Shown: in pieces, positions 12,361 through 26,200 of the stretch
How positions within the stretch are numbered: position 1 is the stretch's first letter
Layout of the letters: the number at the start of each line of letters is the position of its first letter
DNA from: Eurosta solidaginis
Taxonomy: Eukaryota > Arthropoda > Insecta > Diptera > Tephritidae
Reading direction: 5' to 3'
DNA length: 64,000 nucleotides
NCBI RefSeq assembly: GCF_040869045.1
Contig: NW_027137018.1
Span: forward strand, 234,078 to 298,077
Translations under genes and position numbers: made by a program
The notes under the pieces: generated by a model
The model's input: the letters and a program-made list of their open reading frames with translations, nothing else
Databases searched by the model: none
Told to the model about the DNA's origin: nothing

Positions 12361-14012
12361 TCTACTTAAATATGATGAACAAAACGACTTACGTATTTTA
12401 AACATGCTAACCTTTAGCCCGGTAAGCAAATTAAAAAAAAAACGCAATATGTAGGCTACACGAGAACGGAGACGTCGAGTAACCAAAACAAATGCGTTAA
12501 ACAAATTCGTACACGTTATTTATCAATTTAACTCTAGAATTAAAGGATATACAACGAGAAACAACGTTTGACAACCTTTAAACAGTTTTAATAACTATCT
12601 CAAAAATTATCGCTCTGATGCAAACAACTGATGAGTTATCTACTTAAATATGATGAACAAAACGACTTACGTATTTTAAACATGCTAACCTTTAGCCCGG
12701 TAAGCAAATTAAAAAAAAACGCAATATGTAGGCTACACGAGAACGGAGACGTCGAGTAACCAAAACAAATGCGTTAAACAAATTCGTACACGTTATTTAT
12801 CAATTTAACTCTAGAATTAAAGGATATACAACGAGAAACAACGTTTGACAACCTTTAAACAGTTTTAATAACTATCTCAAAAATTATCGCTCTGATGCAA
12901 ACAACTGATGAGTTATCTACTTAAATATGATGAACAAAACGACTTACGTATTTTAAACATGCTAACCTTTAGCCCGGTAAGCAAATTAAAAAAAAAACGC
13001 AATATGTAGGCTACACGAGAACGGAGACGTCGAGTAACCAAAACAAATGCGTTAAACAAATTCGTACACGTTATTTATCAATTTAACTCTAGAATTAAAG
13101 GATATACAACGAGAAACAACGTTTGACAACCTTTAAACAGTTTTAATAACTATCTCAAAAATTGTCGTTCTGATGCAAACAACTGCTGAGTTATCTACTC
13201 AAATTTGTTGAACAAAACGACTTACGTATTTTAAACATGCTAACCTTTAGCCCGGTAAGCAAATTAAAAAAAAAACGCAATATGTAGGCTACACGAGAAC
13301 GGAGACGTCGAGTAACCAAAACAAATGCGTTAAACAAATTCGTACACGTTATTTATCAATTTAACTCTAGAATTAAATGATATACAACGAGAAACAACGC
13401 TTGACAACCTTTAAACAGTTTTAATAACTATCTCAAAAATTGTCGCTCTGATGCAAACAACTGCTGAGTTATCTACTTAAATTTGATGAACAAAACGACT
13501 TACGTATTTTAAACATGCTAACCTTTAGCCCGGTAAGCAAATTAAAAAAAAAACGCAATATGTAGGCTACACGAGAACGGAGACGTCGAGTAACCAAAAC
13601 AAATGCGTTAAACAAATTCGTACACGTTATTTATCAATTTAACTCTAGAATTAAAGGATATACAACGAGAAACAACGTTTGACAACCTTTAAACAGTTTT
13701 AATAACTATCTCAAAAATTATCGCTCTGATGCAAACAACTGATGAGTTATCTACTTAAATATGATGAACAAAACGACTTACGTATTTTAAACATGCTAAC
13801 CTTTAGCCCGGTAAGCAAATTAAAAAAAAAAACGCAATATGTAGGCTACACGAGAACGGAGACGTCGAGTAACCAAAACAAATGCGTTAAACAAATTCGT
13901 ACACGTTATTTATCAATTTAACTCTAGAATTAAAGGATATACAACGAGAAACAACGTTTGACAACCTTTAAACAGTTTTAATAACTATCTCAAAAATTGT
14001 CGCTCTGATGCA

Positions 14013-14028
14013 AACAACTGATGAGTTA
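14013..14028. repeat. Target-site duplication, left side of SINE copy 2
   Basis: Same 16 bp as at copy 1, directly before the second SINE. The preceding satellite carries 'attgtcgctctg'. Confidence 0.9.
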
Positions 14029-14037
14029 AAAAAAAAA
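14029..14037 (-). terminator. T9 run at the 3' end of SINE copy 2, possible Pol III terminator
   Basis: Nine T on the minus strand at the end of the element, the same length as in copy 1. A-tracts in the neighbouring satellite vary from monomer to monomer, so the unchanged length here argues that the duplication is recent. Confidence 0.5.
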
Positions 14038-14323
14038 TAAATGTAAGGCGCGATAACCTCCGAAGAGATCTAAGGCCGAGCTTCTCTTCCAATTTGCGTC
14101 GTGCTCCTCTTGATTTTTCCCTACAAATTGGCCGGACGGGACCTACATGTTTTATGCCGACTCCGAACGGCATCTGCAAGGCATATGAGTTTTCACTGAG
14201 AGCTTTTCATGGCAGAAATACAATCGGAGCGCTTGCCAGACACTGCCGAGGGGCGACCCCGCTTAGAAAAATTTTCTTCTAATTGAAAAATCTTATTTCT
14301 AAAGTTTGATGTTGCTTTGCCCG

Positions 14324-14378
14324 GGAGTTGAACCCAGGGCATACGGTATGATAGGCGGAGCACGCTACCATCACACCA
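14324..14378 (-). promoter_or_regulatory. Internal RNA polymerase III promoter of SINE copy 2 (A and B boxes)
   Basis: Same A box (14378-14368) and B box (14334-14324) as in copy 1, with unchanged sequence and spacing, so this copy keeps the same transcription potential. Confidence 0.8.
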
Positions 14379-14388
14379 CGGTGGCCGC

Positions 14389-14404
14389 AACAACTGATGA
14401 GTTA
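14389..14404. repeat. Target-site duplication, right side of SINE copy 2
   Basis: Perfect repeat of the 16-bp target, followed by the resumed monomer of the aaatATGATG type, as after copy 1. Confidence 0.9.
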
Positions 14405-17400
14405 TCTACTTAAATATGATGAACAAAACGACTTACGTATTTTAAACATGCTAACCTTTAGCCCGGTAAGCAAATTAAAAAAAAAACGCAATATGTAGGC
14501 TACACGAGAACGGAGACGTCGAGTAACCAAAACAAATGCGTTAAACAAATTCGTACACGTTATTTATCAATTTAACTCTAGAATTAAAGGATATACAACG
14601 AGAAACAACGTTTGACAACCTTTAAACAGTTTTAATAACTATCTCAAAAATTATCGCTCTGATGCAAACAACTGATGAGTTATCTACTTAAATATGATGA
14701 ACAAAACGACTTACGTATTTTAAACATGCTAACCTTTAGCCCGGTAAGCAAATTAAAAAAAAAACGCAATATGTAGGCTACACGAGAACGGAGACGTCGA
14801 GTAACCAAAACAAATGCGTTAAACAAATTCGTACACGTTATTTATCAATTTAACTCTAGAATTAAAGGATATACAACGAGAAACAACGTTTGACAACCTT
14901 TAAACAGTTTTAATAACTATCTCAAAAATTATCGCTCTGATGCAAACAACTGATGAGTTATCTACTTAAATATGATGAACAAAACGACTTACGTATTTTA
15001 AACATGCTAACCTTTAGCCCGGTAAGCAAATTAAAAAAAAAACGCAATATGTAGGCTACACGAGAACGGAGACGTCGAGTAACCAAAACAAATGCGTTAA
15101 ACAAATTCGTACACGTTATTTATCAATTTAACTCTAGAATTAAAGGATATACAACGAGAAACAACGTTTGACAACCTTTAAACAGTTTTAATAACTATCT
15201 CAAAAATTGTCGCTCTGATGCAAACAACTGCTGAGTTATCTACTCAAATTTGTTGAACAAAACGACTTACGTATTTTAAACATGCTAACCTTTAGCCCGG
15301 TAAGCAAATTAAAAAAAAAACGCAATATGTAGGCTACACGAGAACGGAGACGTCGAGTAACCAAAACAAATGCGTTAAACAAATTCGTACACGTTATTTA
15401 TCAATTTAACTCTAGAATTAAATGATATACAACGAGAAACAACGTTTGACAACCTTTAAACAGTTTTAATAACTATCTCAAAAATTGTCGCTCTGATGCA
15501 AACAACTGCTGAGTTATCTACTTAAATTTGATGAACAAAACGACTTACGTATTTTAAACATGCTAACCTTTAGCCCGGTAAGCAAATTAAAAAAAAAACG
15601 CAATATGTAGGCTACACGAGAACGGAGACGTCGAGTAACCAAAACAAATGCGTTAAACAAATTCGTACACGTTATTTATCAATTTAACTCTAGAATTAAA
15701 GGATATACAACGAGAAACAACGTTTGACAACCTTTAAACAGTTTTAATAACTATCTCAAAAATTATCGCTCTGATGCAAACAACTGATGAGTTATCTACT
15801 TAAATATGATGAACAAAACGACTTACGTATTTTAAACATGCTAACCTTTAGCCCGGTAAGCAAATTAAAAAAAAAACGCAATATGTAGGCTACACGAGAA
15901 CGGAGACGTCGAGTAACCAAAACAAATGCGTTAAACAAATTCGTACACGTTATTTATCAATTTAACTCTAGAATTAAAGGATATACAACGAGAAACAACG
16001 TTTGACAACCTTTAAACAGTTTTAATAACTACCTCAAAAATTGTCGCTCTGATGCAAACAGCTGATGAGTTATCTACTTAAATTTGATGAACAAAACGAC
16101 TTACGTATTTTAAACATGCTAACCTTTAGCCCGGTAAGCAAATTTAAAAAAAAACGCAATATGTAGGCTACACGAGAACGGAGACGTCGAGTAACCAAAA
16201 CAAATGCGTTAAACAAATTCGTACACGTTATTTATAAATTTAACTCTAGAATTAAAGGATATACAACGAGAAACAACGTTTGACAACCTTTAAACAGTTT
16301 TAATAACTATCTCAAAAATTATCGCTCTGATGCAAACAACTGATGAGTTATCTACTTAAATATGATGAACAAAACGACTTACGTATTTTAAACATGCTAA
16401 CCTTTAGCCCGGTAAGCAAATTAAAAAAAAAAACGCAATATGTAGGCTACACGAGAACGGAGACGTCGAGTAACCAACACAAATGCGTTAAACAAATTCG
16501 TACACGTTATTTATCAATTTAACTCTAGAATTAAAGGATATACAACGAGAAACAACGTTTGACAACCTTTAAACAGTTTTAATAACTATCTCAAAAATTA
16601 TCGCTCTGATGCAAACAACTGATGAGTTATCTACTTAAATATGATGAACAAAACGACTTACGTATTTTAAACATGCTAACCTTTAGCCCGGTAAGCAAAT
16701 TAAAAAAAAAAACCCAATATGTAGGCTACACGAGAACGGAGACGTCGAGTAACCAAAACAAATGCGTTAAACAAATTCGTACACGTTATTTATCAATTTA
16801 ACTCTAGAATTAAAGGATATACAACGAGAAACAACGTTTGACAACCTTTAAACAGTTTTAATAACAATCTCAAAAATTGTCGCTTTGATGCAAACAACTG
16901 ATGAGTTATCTACTTAAATTTGATGAACAAAACGACTTACGTATTTTAAACATGCTAACCTTTAGCCCGGTAAGCAAATTAAAAAAAAAAACGCAATATG
17001 TAGGCTACACGAGAACGGAGACGTCGAGTAACCAAAACAAATGCGTTAAACAAATTCGTACACGTTATTTTTCAATTTAACTCTAGAATTAAAGGATATA
17101 CAACGAGAAACAACGTTTGACAACCTTTAAACAGTTTTAATAACTATCTCAAAAATTATCGCTCTGATGCAAACAACTGATGAGTTATCTACTTAAATAT
17201 GATGAACAAAACGACTTACGTATTTAAACATGCTAACCTTTAGCCCGGTAAGCAAATTAAAAAAAAAACGCAATATGTAGGCTACACGAGAACGGAGACG
17301 TCGAGTAACCAAAACAAATGCGTTAAACAAATTCGTACACGTTATTTATCAATTTAACTCTAGAATTAAAGGATATACAACGAGAAACAACGTTTGACAA

Positions 17401-18278
17401 CCTTTAAACAGTTTTAATAACTATCTCAAAAATTATCGCTCTGATGCAAACAACTGATGAGTTATCTACTTAAATATGATGAACAAAACGACTTACGTAT
17501 TTTAAACATGCTAACCTTTAGCCCGGTAAGCAAATTAAAAAAAAAAACGCAATATGTAGGCTACACGAGAACGGAGACGTCGAGTAACCAAAACAAATGC
17601 GTTAAACAAATTCGTACACGTTATTTATCAATTTTACTCTAGAATTAAAGGATATACAACGAGAAACAACGTTTGACAACCTTTAAACAGTTTTAATAAC
17701 TATCTCAAAAATTGTCGCTCTGATGCAAACAACTGATGAGTTATCTACTTAAATTTGATGAACAAAACGACTTACGTATTTTAAACATGCTAACCTTTAG
17801 CCCGGTAAGCAAATTAAAAAAAAAACGCAATATGTAGGCTACACGAGAACGGAGACGTCGAGTAACCAAAACAAATGCGTTAAACAAATTCGTACACGTT
17901 ATTTATCAATTTAACTCTAGAATTAAAGGATATACAACGAGAAACAACGTTTGACAACCTTTAAACAGTTTTAATAACTATCTCAAAAATTGTCGCTCTG
18001 ATGCAAACAACTGATGAGTTATCTACTTAAATTTGTTGAACAAAACGACTTACGTATTTTAAACATGCTAACCTTTAGCCCGGTAAGCAAATTAAAAAAA
18101 AAACGCAATATGTAGGCTACACGAGAACGGAGACGTCGAGTAACCAAAACAAATGCGTTAAACAAATTCGTACACGTTATTTATCAATTTAACTCTAGAA
18201 TTAAAGGATATACAACGAGAAACAACGTTTGACAACCTTTAAACAGTTTTAATAACTATCTCAAAAATTGTCGCTCTG

Positions 18279-20225
18279 ATGCAAACAACTGCTGAGTTAT
18301 CTACTCAAATTTGTTGAACAAAACGACTTACGTATTTTAAACATGCTAACCTTTAGCCCGGTAAGCAAATTAAAAAAAAAACGCAATATGTAGGCTACAC
18401 GAGAACGGAGACGTCGAGTAACCAAAACAAATGCGTTAAACAAATTCGTACACGTTATTTATCAATTTAACTCTAGAATTAAAGGATATACAACGAGAAA
18501 CAACGTTTGACAACCTTTAAACAGTTTTAATAACTATCTCAAAAATTATCGCTCTGATGCAAACAACTGATGAGTTATCTACTTAAATTTGATGAACAAA
18601 ACGACTTACGTATTTTAAACATGCTAACCTTTAGCCCGGTAAGCAAATTAAAAAAAAAAACGCAATATGTAGGCTACACGAGAACGGAGACGTCGAGTAA
18701 CCAAAACAAATGCGTTAAACAAATTCGTACACGTTATTTATTAATTTAACTCTAGAATTAAAGGATATACAACGAGAAACAAACGTTTGACAACCTTTAA
18801 ACAGTTTTAATAACTATCTCAAAAATTATCGCTCTAATGCAAACAACTGATGAGTTATCTACTTAAATTTGATGAACAAAACGACTTACGTATTTTAAAC
18901 ATGCTAACCTTTAGCCCGGTAAGCAAATTAAAAAAAAAAACGCAATATGTAGGCTACACGAGAACGGAGACGTCGAGTAACCAAAACAAATCCGTTAAAC
19001 AAATTCGTACACGTTATTTATCAATTTAACTCTAGAATTAAAGGATATACAACGAGAAACAACGTTTGACAACCTTTAAACAGTTTTAATAACTATCTCA
19101 AAAATTGTCGCTCTGATGCAAACAACTGATGAGTTATCTACTTAAATTTGTTGAACAAAACGACTTACGTATTTTAAACATGCTAACCTTTAGCCCGGTA
19201 AGCAAATTAAAAAAAAAACGCAATATGTGCGCTACACGAGAACGGAGACGTCGAGTAACCAAAACAAATGCGTTAAACAAATTCGTACACGTTATTTATC
19301 AATTTAACTCTAGAATTAAAGGATATACAACGAGAAACAACGTTTGACAACCTTTAAACAGTTTTAATAACTATCTCAAAAATTATCTCTCTGATGCAAA
19401 CAACTGATGAGTTATCTACTTAAATTTGATGAACAAAACGACTTACGTATTTTAAACATGCTAACCTTTAGCCCGGTAAGCAAATTAAAAAAAAAACGCA
19501 ATATGTAGGCTACACGAGAACGGAGACGTCGAGTAACCAAAACAAATGCGTTAAACAAATTCGTACACGTTATTTATCAATTTAACTCTAGAAATAAAGG
19601 ATATACAACGAGAAACAACGTTTGACAACCTTTAAACAGTTTTAATAACTATCTCAAAAATTGTCGCTCTGATGCAAACAACTGATGAGTTATCTACTTA
19701 AATTTGTTGAACAAAACGACTTACGTATTTTAAACATGCTAACCTTTAGCCCGGTAAGCAAATTAAAAAAAAACGCAATATGTAGGCTACACGAGAACGG
19801 AGACGTCGAGTAACCAAAACAAATGCGTTAAACAAATTCGTACACGTTATTTATCAATTTAACTCTAGAATTAAAGGATATACAACGAGAAACAACGTTT
19901 GACAACCTTTAAACAGTTTTAATAACTATCTCAAAAATTGTCGCTCTGATGCAAACAACTGATGAGTTATCTACTCAAATTTGTTGAACAAAACGACTTA
20001 CGTATTTTAAGCATGCTAACCTTTAGCCCGGTAAGCAAATTAAAAAAAAAACGCAATATGTAGGCTACACGAGAACGGAGACGTCGAGTAACCAAAACAA
20101 ATGCGTTAAACAAATTCGTACACGTTATTTATCAATTTAACTCTAGAATTAAAGGATATACAACGAGAAACAACGTTTGACAACCTTTAAACAGTTTTAA
20201 TAACTATCTCAAAAATTGTCGCTCT
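18279..20225 (+). repeat. Seven-monomer block, first copy
   Basis: Ordered variants: 'ctgctgag'+'tactcaaatttgttg', then TTGATG, then 'gctctaatgc' with 'aaatccgttaaac' near 18989, then TTGTTG, then 'tagaaataaagg' near 19591, then TTGTTG, then 'ctgatgag'+'tactcaaatttgttg' with AAGCATG. The same order returns 3,061 bp later. The fourth monomer has a private 'tgtgcgct' near 19227. Confidence 0.85.
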
Positions 20226-21339
20226 GATGCAAACAACTGCTGAGTTATCTACTCAAATTTGTTGAACAAAACGACTTACGTATTTTAAACATGCTAACCT
20301 TTAGCCCGGTAAGCAAATTAAAAAAAAAACGCAATATGTAGGCTACACGAGAACGGAGACGTCGAGTAACCAAAACAAATGCGTTAAACAAATTCGTACA
20401 CGTTATTTATCAATTTAACTCTAGAATTAAAGGATATACAACGAGAAACAACGTTTGACAACCTTTAAACAGTTTTAATAACTATCTCAAAAATTATCGC
20501 TCTGATGCAAACAACTGATGAGTTATCTACTTAAATTTGATGAACAAAACGACTTACGTATTTTAAACATGCTAACCTTTAGCCCGGTAAGCAAATTAAA
20601 AAAAAAACGCAATATGTAGGCTACACGAGAACGGAGACGTCGAGTAACCAAAACAAATGCGTTAAACAAATTCGTACACGTTATTTATCAATTTAACTCT
20701 AGAATTAAAGGATATACAACGAGAAACAACGTTTGACAACCTTTAAACAGTTTTAATAACTATCTCAAAAATTATCGCTCTAATGCAAACATCTGATGAG
20801 TTATCTACTTAAATTTGATGAACAAAACGACTTACGTATTTTAAACATGCTAACCTTTAGCCCGGTAAGCAAATTAAAAAAAAAAAACGCAATATGTAGG
20901 CTACACGAGAACGGAGACGTCGAGTAACCAAAACAAATGCGTTAAACAAATTCGTACACGTTATTTATCAATTTAACTCTAGAATTAAAGGATATACAAC
21001 GAGAAACAACGTTTGACAACCTTTAAACAGTTTTAATAACTATCTCAAAAATTATCGCTCTGATGCAAACAACTGATGAGTTATCTACTTAAATTTGATG
21101 AACAAAACGACTTACGTATTTTAAACATGCTAACCTTTAGCCCGGTAAGCAAATTAAAAAAAAAACGCAATATGTAAGCTACACGAGAACGGAGACGTCG
21201 AGTAACCAAAACAAATGCGTTAAACAAATTCGTACACGTTATTTATCAATTTAACTCTAGAATTAAAGGATATACAACGAGAAACAACGTTTGACAACCT
21301 TTAAACAGTTTTAATAACTATCTCAAAAATTGTCGCTCT

Positions 21340-23285
21340 GATGCAAACAACTGCTGAGTTATCTACTCAAATTTGTTGAACAAAACGACTTACGTATTTT
21401 AAACATGCTAACCTTTAGCCCGGTAAGCAAATTAAAAAAAAAACGAAATATGTAGGCTACACGAGAACGGAGACGTCGAGTAACCAAAACAAATGCGTTA
21501 AACAAATTCGTACACGTTATTTATCAATTTAACTCTAGAATTAAAGGATATACAACGAGAAACAACGTTTGACAACCTTTAAACAGTTTTAATAACTATC
21601 TCAAAAATTATCGCTCTGATGCAAACAACTGATGAGTTATCTACTTAAATTTGATGAACAAAACGACTTACGTATTTTAAACATGCTAACCTTTAGCCCG
21701 GTAAGCAAATTAAAAAAAAAAACGCAATATGTAGGCTACACGAGAACGGAGACGTCGAGTAACCAAAACAAATGCGTTAAACAAATTCGTACACGTTATT
21801 TATCAATTTAACTCTAGAATTAAAGGATATACAACGAGAAACAACGTTTGACAAACTTTAAACAGTTTTAATAACTATCTCAAAAATTATCGCTCTAATG
21901 CAAACAACTGATGAGTTATCTACTTAAATTTGATGAACAAAACGACTTACGTATTTTAAACATGCTAACCTTTAGCCCGGTAAGCAAATTAAAAAAAAAA
22001 ACGCAATATGTAGGCTACACGAGAACGGAGACGTCGAGTAACCAAAACAAATCCGTTAAACAAATTCGTACACGTTATTTATCAATTTAACTCTAGAATT
22101 AAAGGATATACAACGAGAAACAACGTTTGACAACCTTTAAACAGTTTTAATAACTATCTCAAAAATTGTCGCTCTGATGCAAACAACTGATGAGTTATCT
22201 ACTTAAATTTGTTGAACAAAACGACTTACGTATTTTAAACATGCTAACCTTTAGCCCGGTAAGCAAATTAAAAAAAAACGCAATATGTAGGCTACACGAG
22301 AACGGAGACGTCGAGTAACCAAAACAAATGCGTTAAACAAATTCGTACACGTTATTTATCAATTTAACTCTAGAATTAAAGGATATACAACGAGAAACAA
22401 CGTTTGACAACCTTTAAACAGTTTTAATAACTATCTCAAAAATTATCGCTCTGATGCAAACAACTGATGAGTTATCTACTTAAATTTGATGAACAAAACG
22501 ACTTACGTATTTTAAACATGCTAACCTTTAGCCCGGTAAGCAAATTAAAAAAAAAAACGCAATATGTAGGCTACACGAGAACGGAGACATCGAGTAACCA
22601 AAACAAATGCGTTAAACAAATTCGTACACGTTATTTATCAATTTAACTCTAGAAATAAAGGATATACAACGAGAAACAACGTTTGACAACCTTTAAACAG
22701 TTTTAATAACTATCTCAAAAATTGTCGCTCTGATGCAAACAACTGATGAGTTATCTACTTAAATTTGTTGAACAAAACGACTTGCGTATTTTAAACATGC
22801 TAACCTTTAGCCCGGTAAGCAAATTAAAAAAAAACGCAATATGTAGGCTACACGAGAACGGAGACGTCGAGTAACCAAAACAAATGCGTTAAACAAATTC
22901 GTACACGTTATTTATCAATTTAACTCTAGAATTAAAGGATATACAACGAGAAACAACGTTTGACAACCTTTAAACAGTTTTAATAACTATCTCAAAAATT
23001 GTCGCTCTGATGCAAACAACTGATGAGTTATCTACTCAAATTTGTTGAACAAAACGACTTACGTATTTTAAGCATGCTAACTTTAGCCCGGTAAGCAAAT
23101 TAAAAAAAAAACGCAATATGTAGGCTACACGAGAACGGAGACGTCGAGTAACCAAAACAAATGCGTTAAACAAATTCGTACACGTTATTTATCAATTTAA
23201 CTCTAGAATTAAAGGATATACAACGAGAAACAACGTTTGACAACCTTTAAACAGTTTTAATAACTATCTCAAAAATTATCGCTCT
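21340..23285 (+). repeat. Seven-monomer block, second copy
   Basis: Repeats the order of variants of 18279-20225: 'gctctaatgc' near 21893, 'aaatccgttaaac' near 22050, 'tagaaataaagg' near 22652, and 'tactcaaatttgttg' at about 23032. The offset of 3,061 is 11 monomers. The four monomers between the copies (20226-21339) themselves begin like the block ('ctgctgag'+'tactcaaat', TTGATG, 'gctctaatgc'). Confidence 0.85.
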
Positions 23286-26200
23286 GATGCAAACAACTGA
23301 TGAGTTATCTACTTAAATTTGATGAACAAAACGACTTACGTATTTTAAACATGCTAACCTTTAGCCCGGTAAGCAAATTAAAAAAAAAACGCAATATGTA
23401 GGCTACACGAGAACGGAGACCTCGAGTAACCAAAACAAATGCGTTAAACAAATTCGTACACGTTATTTATCAATTTAACTCTAGAATTAAAGGATATACA
23501 ACGAGAAACAACGTTTGACAACCTTTAAACAGTTTTATTAACTATCTCAAAAATTATCGCTCTGATGCAAACAACTGATGAGTTATCTACTTAAATTTGT
23601 TGAACAAAACGACTTACGTATTTTAAGCATGCTAACCTTTAGCCCGGTAAGCAAATTAAAAAAAAACGCAATATGTAGGCTACACGAGAACGGAGACGTC
23701 GAGTAACCAAAACAAATGCGTTAAACAAATTCGTACACGTTATTTATCAATTTAACTCTAGAATTAAAGGATATACAACGAGAAACAACGTTTGACAACC
23801 TTTAAACTGTTTTAATAACTATCTCAAAAATTATCGCTTGATGCAAACAACTGATGAGTTATCTACTTAAATATGATGAACAAAACGACTTACGTATTTT
23901 AAACATGCTAACCTTTAGCCCGGTAAGCAAATTAAAAAAAAAACGCAATATGTAGGCTACACGAGAACGGAGACTTCGAGTAACCAAAACAAATGCGTTA
24001 AACAAATTCGTACACGTTATTTATCAATTTAACTCTAGAATTAAAGGATATACAAGGAGAAACAACGTTTGAAAACCTTTAAACAGTTTTAATAACTATC
24101 TCAAAAATTATCGCTCTTATGCAAACAAACTGATGAGTTATCTACTTAAATTTGATGAACAAAACGACTTACGTATTTTAAACATGCTAACCTTTAGCCC
24201 GGTAAGCAAATTAAAAAAAAAACGCAATATGTAGGCTACACGAGAACGGAGACGTCGAGTAACCAAAACAAATGCGTTAAACAAATTCGTACACGTTATT
24301 TATCAATTTAACTCTAGAATTAAAGGATATACAACGAGAAACAACGTTTGACAACCTTTAAACAGTTTTAATAACTATCTCAAAAATTATCGCTCTGATG
24401 CAAACAACTGATGAGTTATCTACTTAAATATGATGAACAAAACGACTTACGTATTTTAAACATGCTAACCTTTAGCCCGGTAAGCAAATTAAAAAAAAAA
24501 CGCAATATGTAGGCTACACGAGAACGGAGACGTCGAGTAACCAAAACAAATGCGTTAAACAAATTCGTACACGTTATTTATCAATTTAACTCTAGAATTA
24601 AAGGATATACAACGAGAAACAACGTTTGACAACCTTTAAACAGTTTTAATAACTATCTCAAAAATTGTCGCTCTGATGCAAACAACTGATGAGTTATCTA
24701 CTTAAATTTGATGAACAAAACGACTTACGTATTTTAAACATGCTAACCTTTAGACCGGTAAGCAAATTAAAAAAAAAAACGCAATATGTAGGCTACACGA
24801 GAACGGAGACGTCGAGTAACCAAAACAAATGCGTTAAACAAATTCGAACACGTTATTTATCAATTTAACTCTAGAATTAAAGGATATACAACGAGAAACA
24901 ACGTTTGACAACCTTTAAACAGTTTTAATAACTATCTCAAAAATTATCGCTCTGATGCAAACAACTGATGAGTTATCTACTTAAATATGATGAACAAAAC
25001 GACTTACGTATTTTAAACATGCTAACCTTTAGCCCGGTAAGCAAATTAAAAAAAAACGCAATATGTAGGCTACACGAGAACGGAGACGTCGAGTAACCAA
25101 AACAAATGCGTTAAACAAATTCGTACACGTTATTTATCAATTTAACTCTAGAATTAAAGGATATACAACGAGAAACAACGTTTGATAACATTTAAACAGT
25201 TTTAATAACTATCTCAAAAATTATCGCTCTGATGCAAACAACTGATGAGTTATCTACTTAAATTTGATGAACAAAACGACTTACGTATTTTAAACATGCT
25301 AACCTTTAGCCCGGTAAGCAAATTAAAAAAAAAAAACGCAATATGTAGGCTACACGAGAACGGAGACGTCGAGTAACCAAAACAAATGCGTTAAACAAAT
25401 TCGTACACGTTATTTATCAATTTAACTCTAGAATTAAAGGATATACAACGAGAAACAACGTTTGACAACCTTTAAACAGTTTTAATAACTATCTCAAAAA
25501 TTATCGCTCTGATGCAAACAACTGATGAGTTATCTACTTAAATTTGATGAACAAAACGACTTACGTATTTTAAACATGCTAACCTTTAGCCCGGTAAGCA
25601 AATTAAAAAAAAAAACGCAATATGTAGGCTACACGAGAACGGAGACGTCGAGTAACCAAAACAAATGCGTTAAACAAATTCGTACACGTTATTTATCAAT
25701 TTAACTCTAGAATTAAAGGATATACAACGAGAAACAACGTTTGACAACCTTTAAACAGTTTTAATAACTATCTCAAAAATTATCGCTCTGATGCAAACAA
25801 CTGATGAGTTATCTACTTAAATATGATGAACAAAACGACTTACGTATTTTAAACATGCTAACCTTTAGCCCGGTAGGCAAATTAAAAAAAAAAACGCAAT
25901 ATGTAGGCTACACGAGAACGGAGACGTCGAGTAACCAAAACAAATGCGTTAAACAAATTCGTACACGTTATTTATCAATTTAACTCTAGAATTAAAGGAT
26001 ATACAACGAGAAACAACGTTTGACAACCTTTAAACAGTTTTAATAACTATCTCAAAAATTATCGCTCTGATGCAAACAACTGATGAGTTATCTACTTAAA
26101 TTTGATGAACAAAACGACTTACGTATTTTAAACATGCTAACCTTTAGCCCGGTAAGCAAATTAAAAAAAAAAACGCAATATGTATGCTACACGAGAACGG

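Larger units (their letters stand above)
11985..14028. repeat. Segmental duplication unit A: SINE plus six monomers (2,044 bp)
   Basis: This unit and 14029-16072 share the SINE and the same order of monomer variants: three ATGATG types, 'ctgctgag'+'tactcaaatttgttg', 'attaaatgatata', 'ctgctgag'+TTGATG, then ATGATG ending in 'attgtcgctct'. Differences I see are single bases, such as 'gtcgttctg' near 13165 against 'gtcgctctg' in unit B, and 'aacgcttgac' near 13397 against 'aacgtttgac'. The spacing of 2,044 equals 6 x 278 plus 376 (SINE and one target repeat). Confidence 0.9.
12345..14028 (+). repeat. 278-bp satellite, six monomers between the two SINE copies
   Basis: Six complete satellite monomers (1,668 bp) plus the 16-bp target-site duplication separate the two SINE insertions. 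The block contains a monomer with 'ctgctgag' followed by 'tactcaaatttgttg' near 13185-13210, and a private 'attaaatgatata' variant near 13375. Both variants recur at the same offset after the second SINE, near 15230 and 15420. The block is therefore one half of a tandem segmental duplication. Confidence 0.95.
14029..14388 (-). mobile_element. tRNA-derived SINE, copy 2, identical to copy 1
   Basis: By reading along both, I see the same 360 bases as the copy at 11985-12344, with no difference. It interrupts the monomer at the same base and has the same 16-bp flanking repeat. The first upstream satellite base difference is 'attgtcgctctg' here against 'attatcgctctg' at copy 1. Identity together with the same integration site points to duplication with the satellite rather than a second transposition. 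The A box (14378-14368), B box (14334-14324) and T9 tail are all kept. Confidence 0.9.
14029..16072. repeat. Segmental duplication unit B: SINE plus six monomers (2,044 bp)
   Basis: Second copy of unit A. It ends at 'gctgatgagtta' (16061-16072), where a third SINE would be expected if the tandem continued, but an ordinary monomer follows instead. A private 'aactacctcaaa' near 16030 marks its last monomer. Confidence 0.88.

Noticed and set aside
14029..14388. A second, independent SINE insertion at a preferred site
   Set aside because: The same base, the same 16-bp target repeat, identical sequence and matching downstream satellite variants make duplication much simpler.
17457..17642. 60-61 codon frames with a different C-terminus (also 50222-50404)
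   Set aside because: Same satellite start with another A-tract length, which shifts the frame. They are products of homopolymer variation, not genes.
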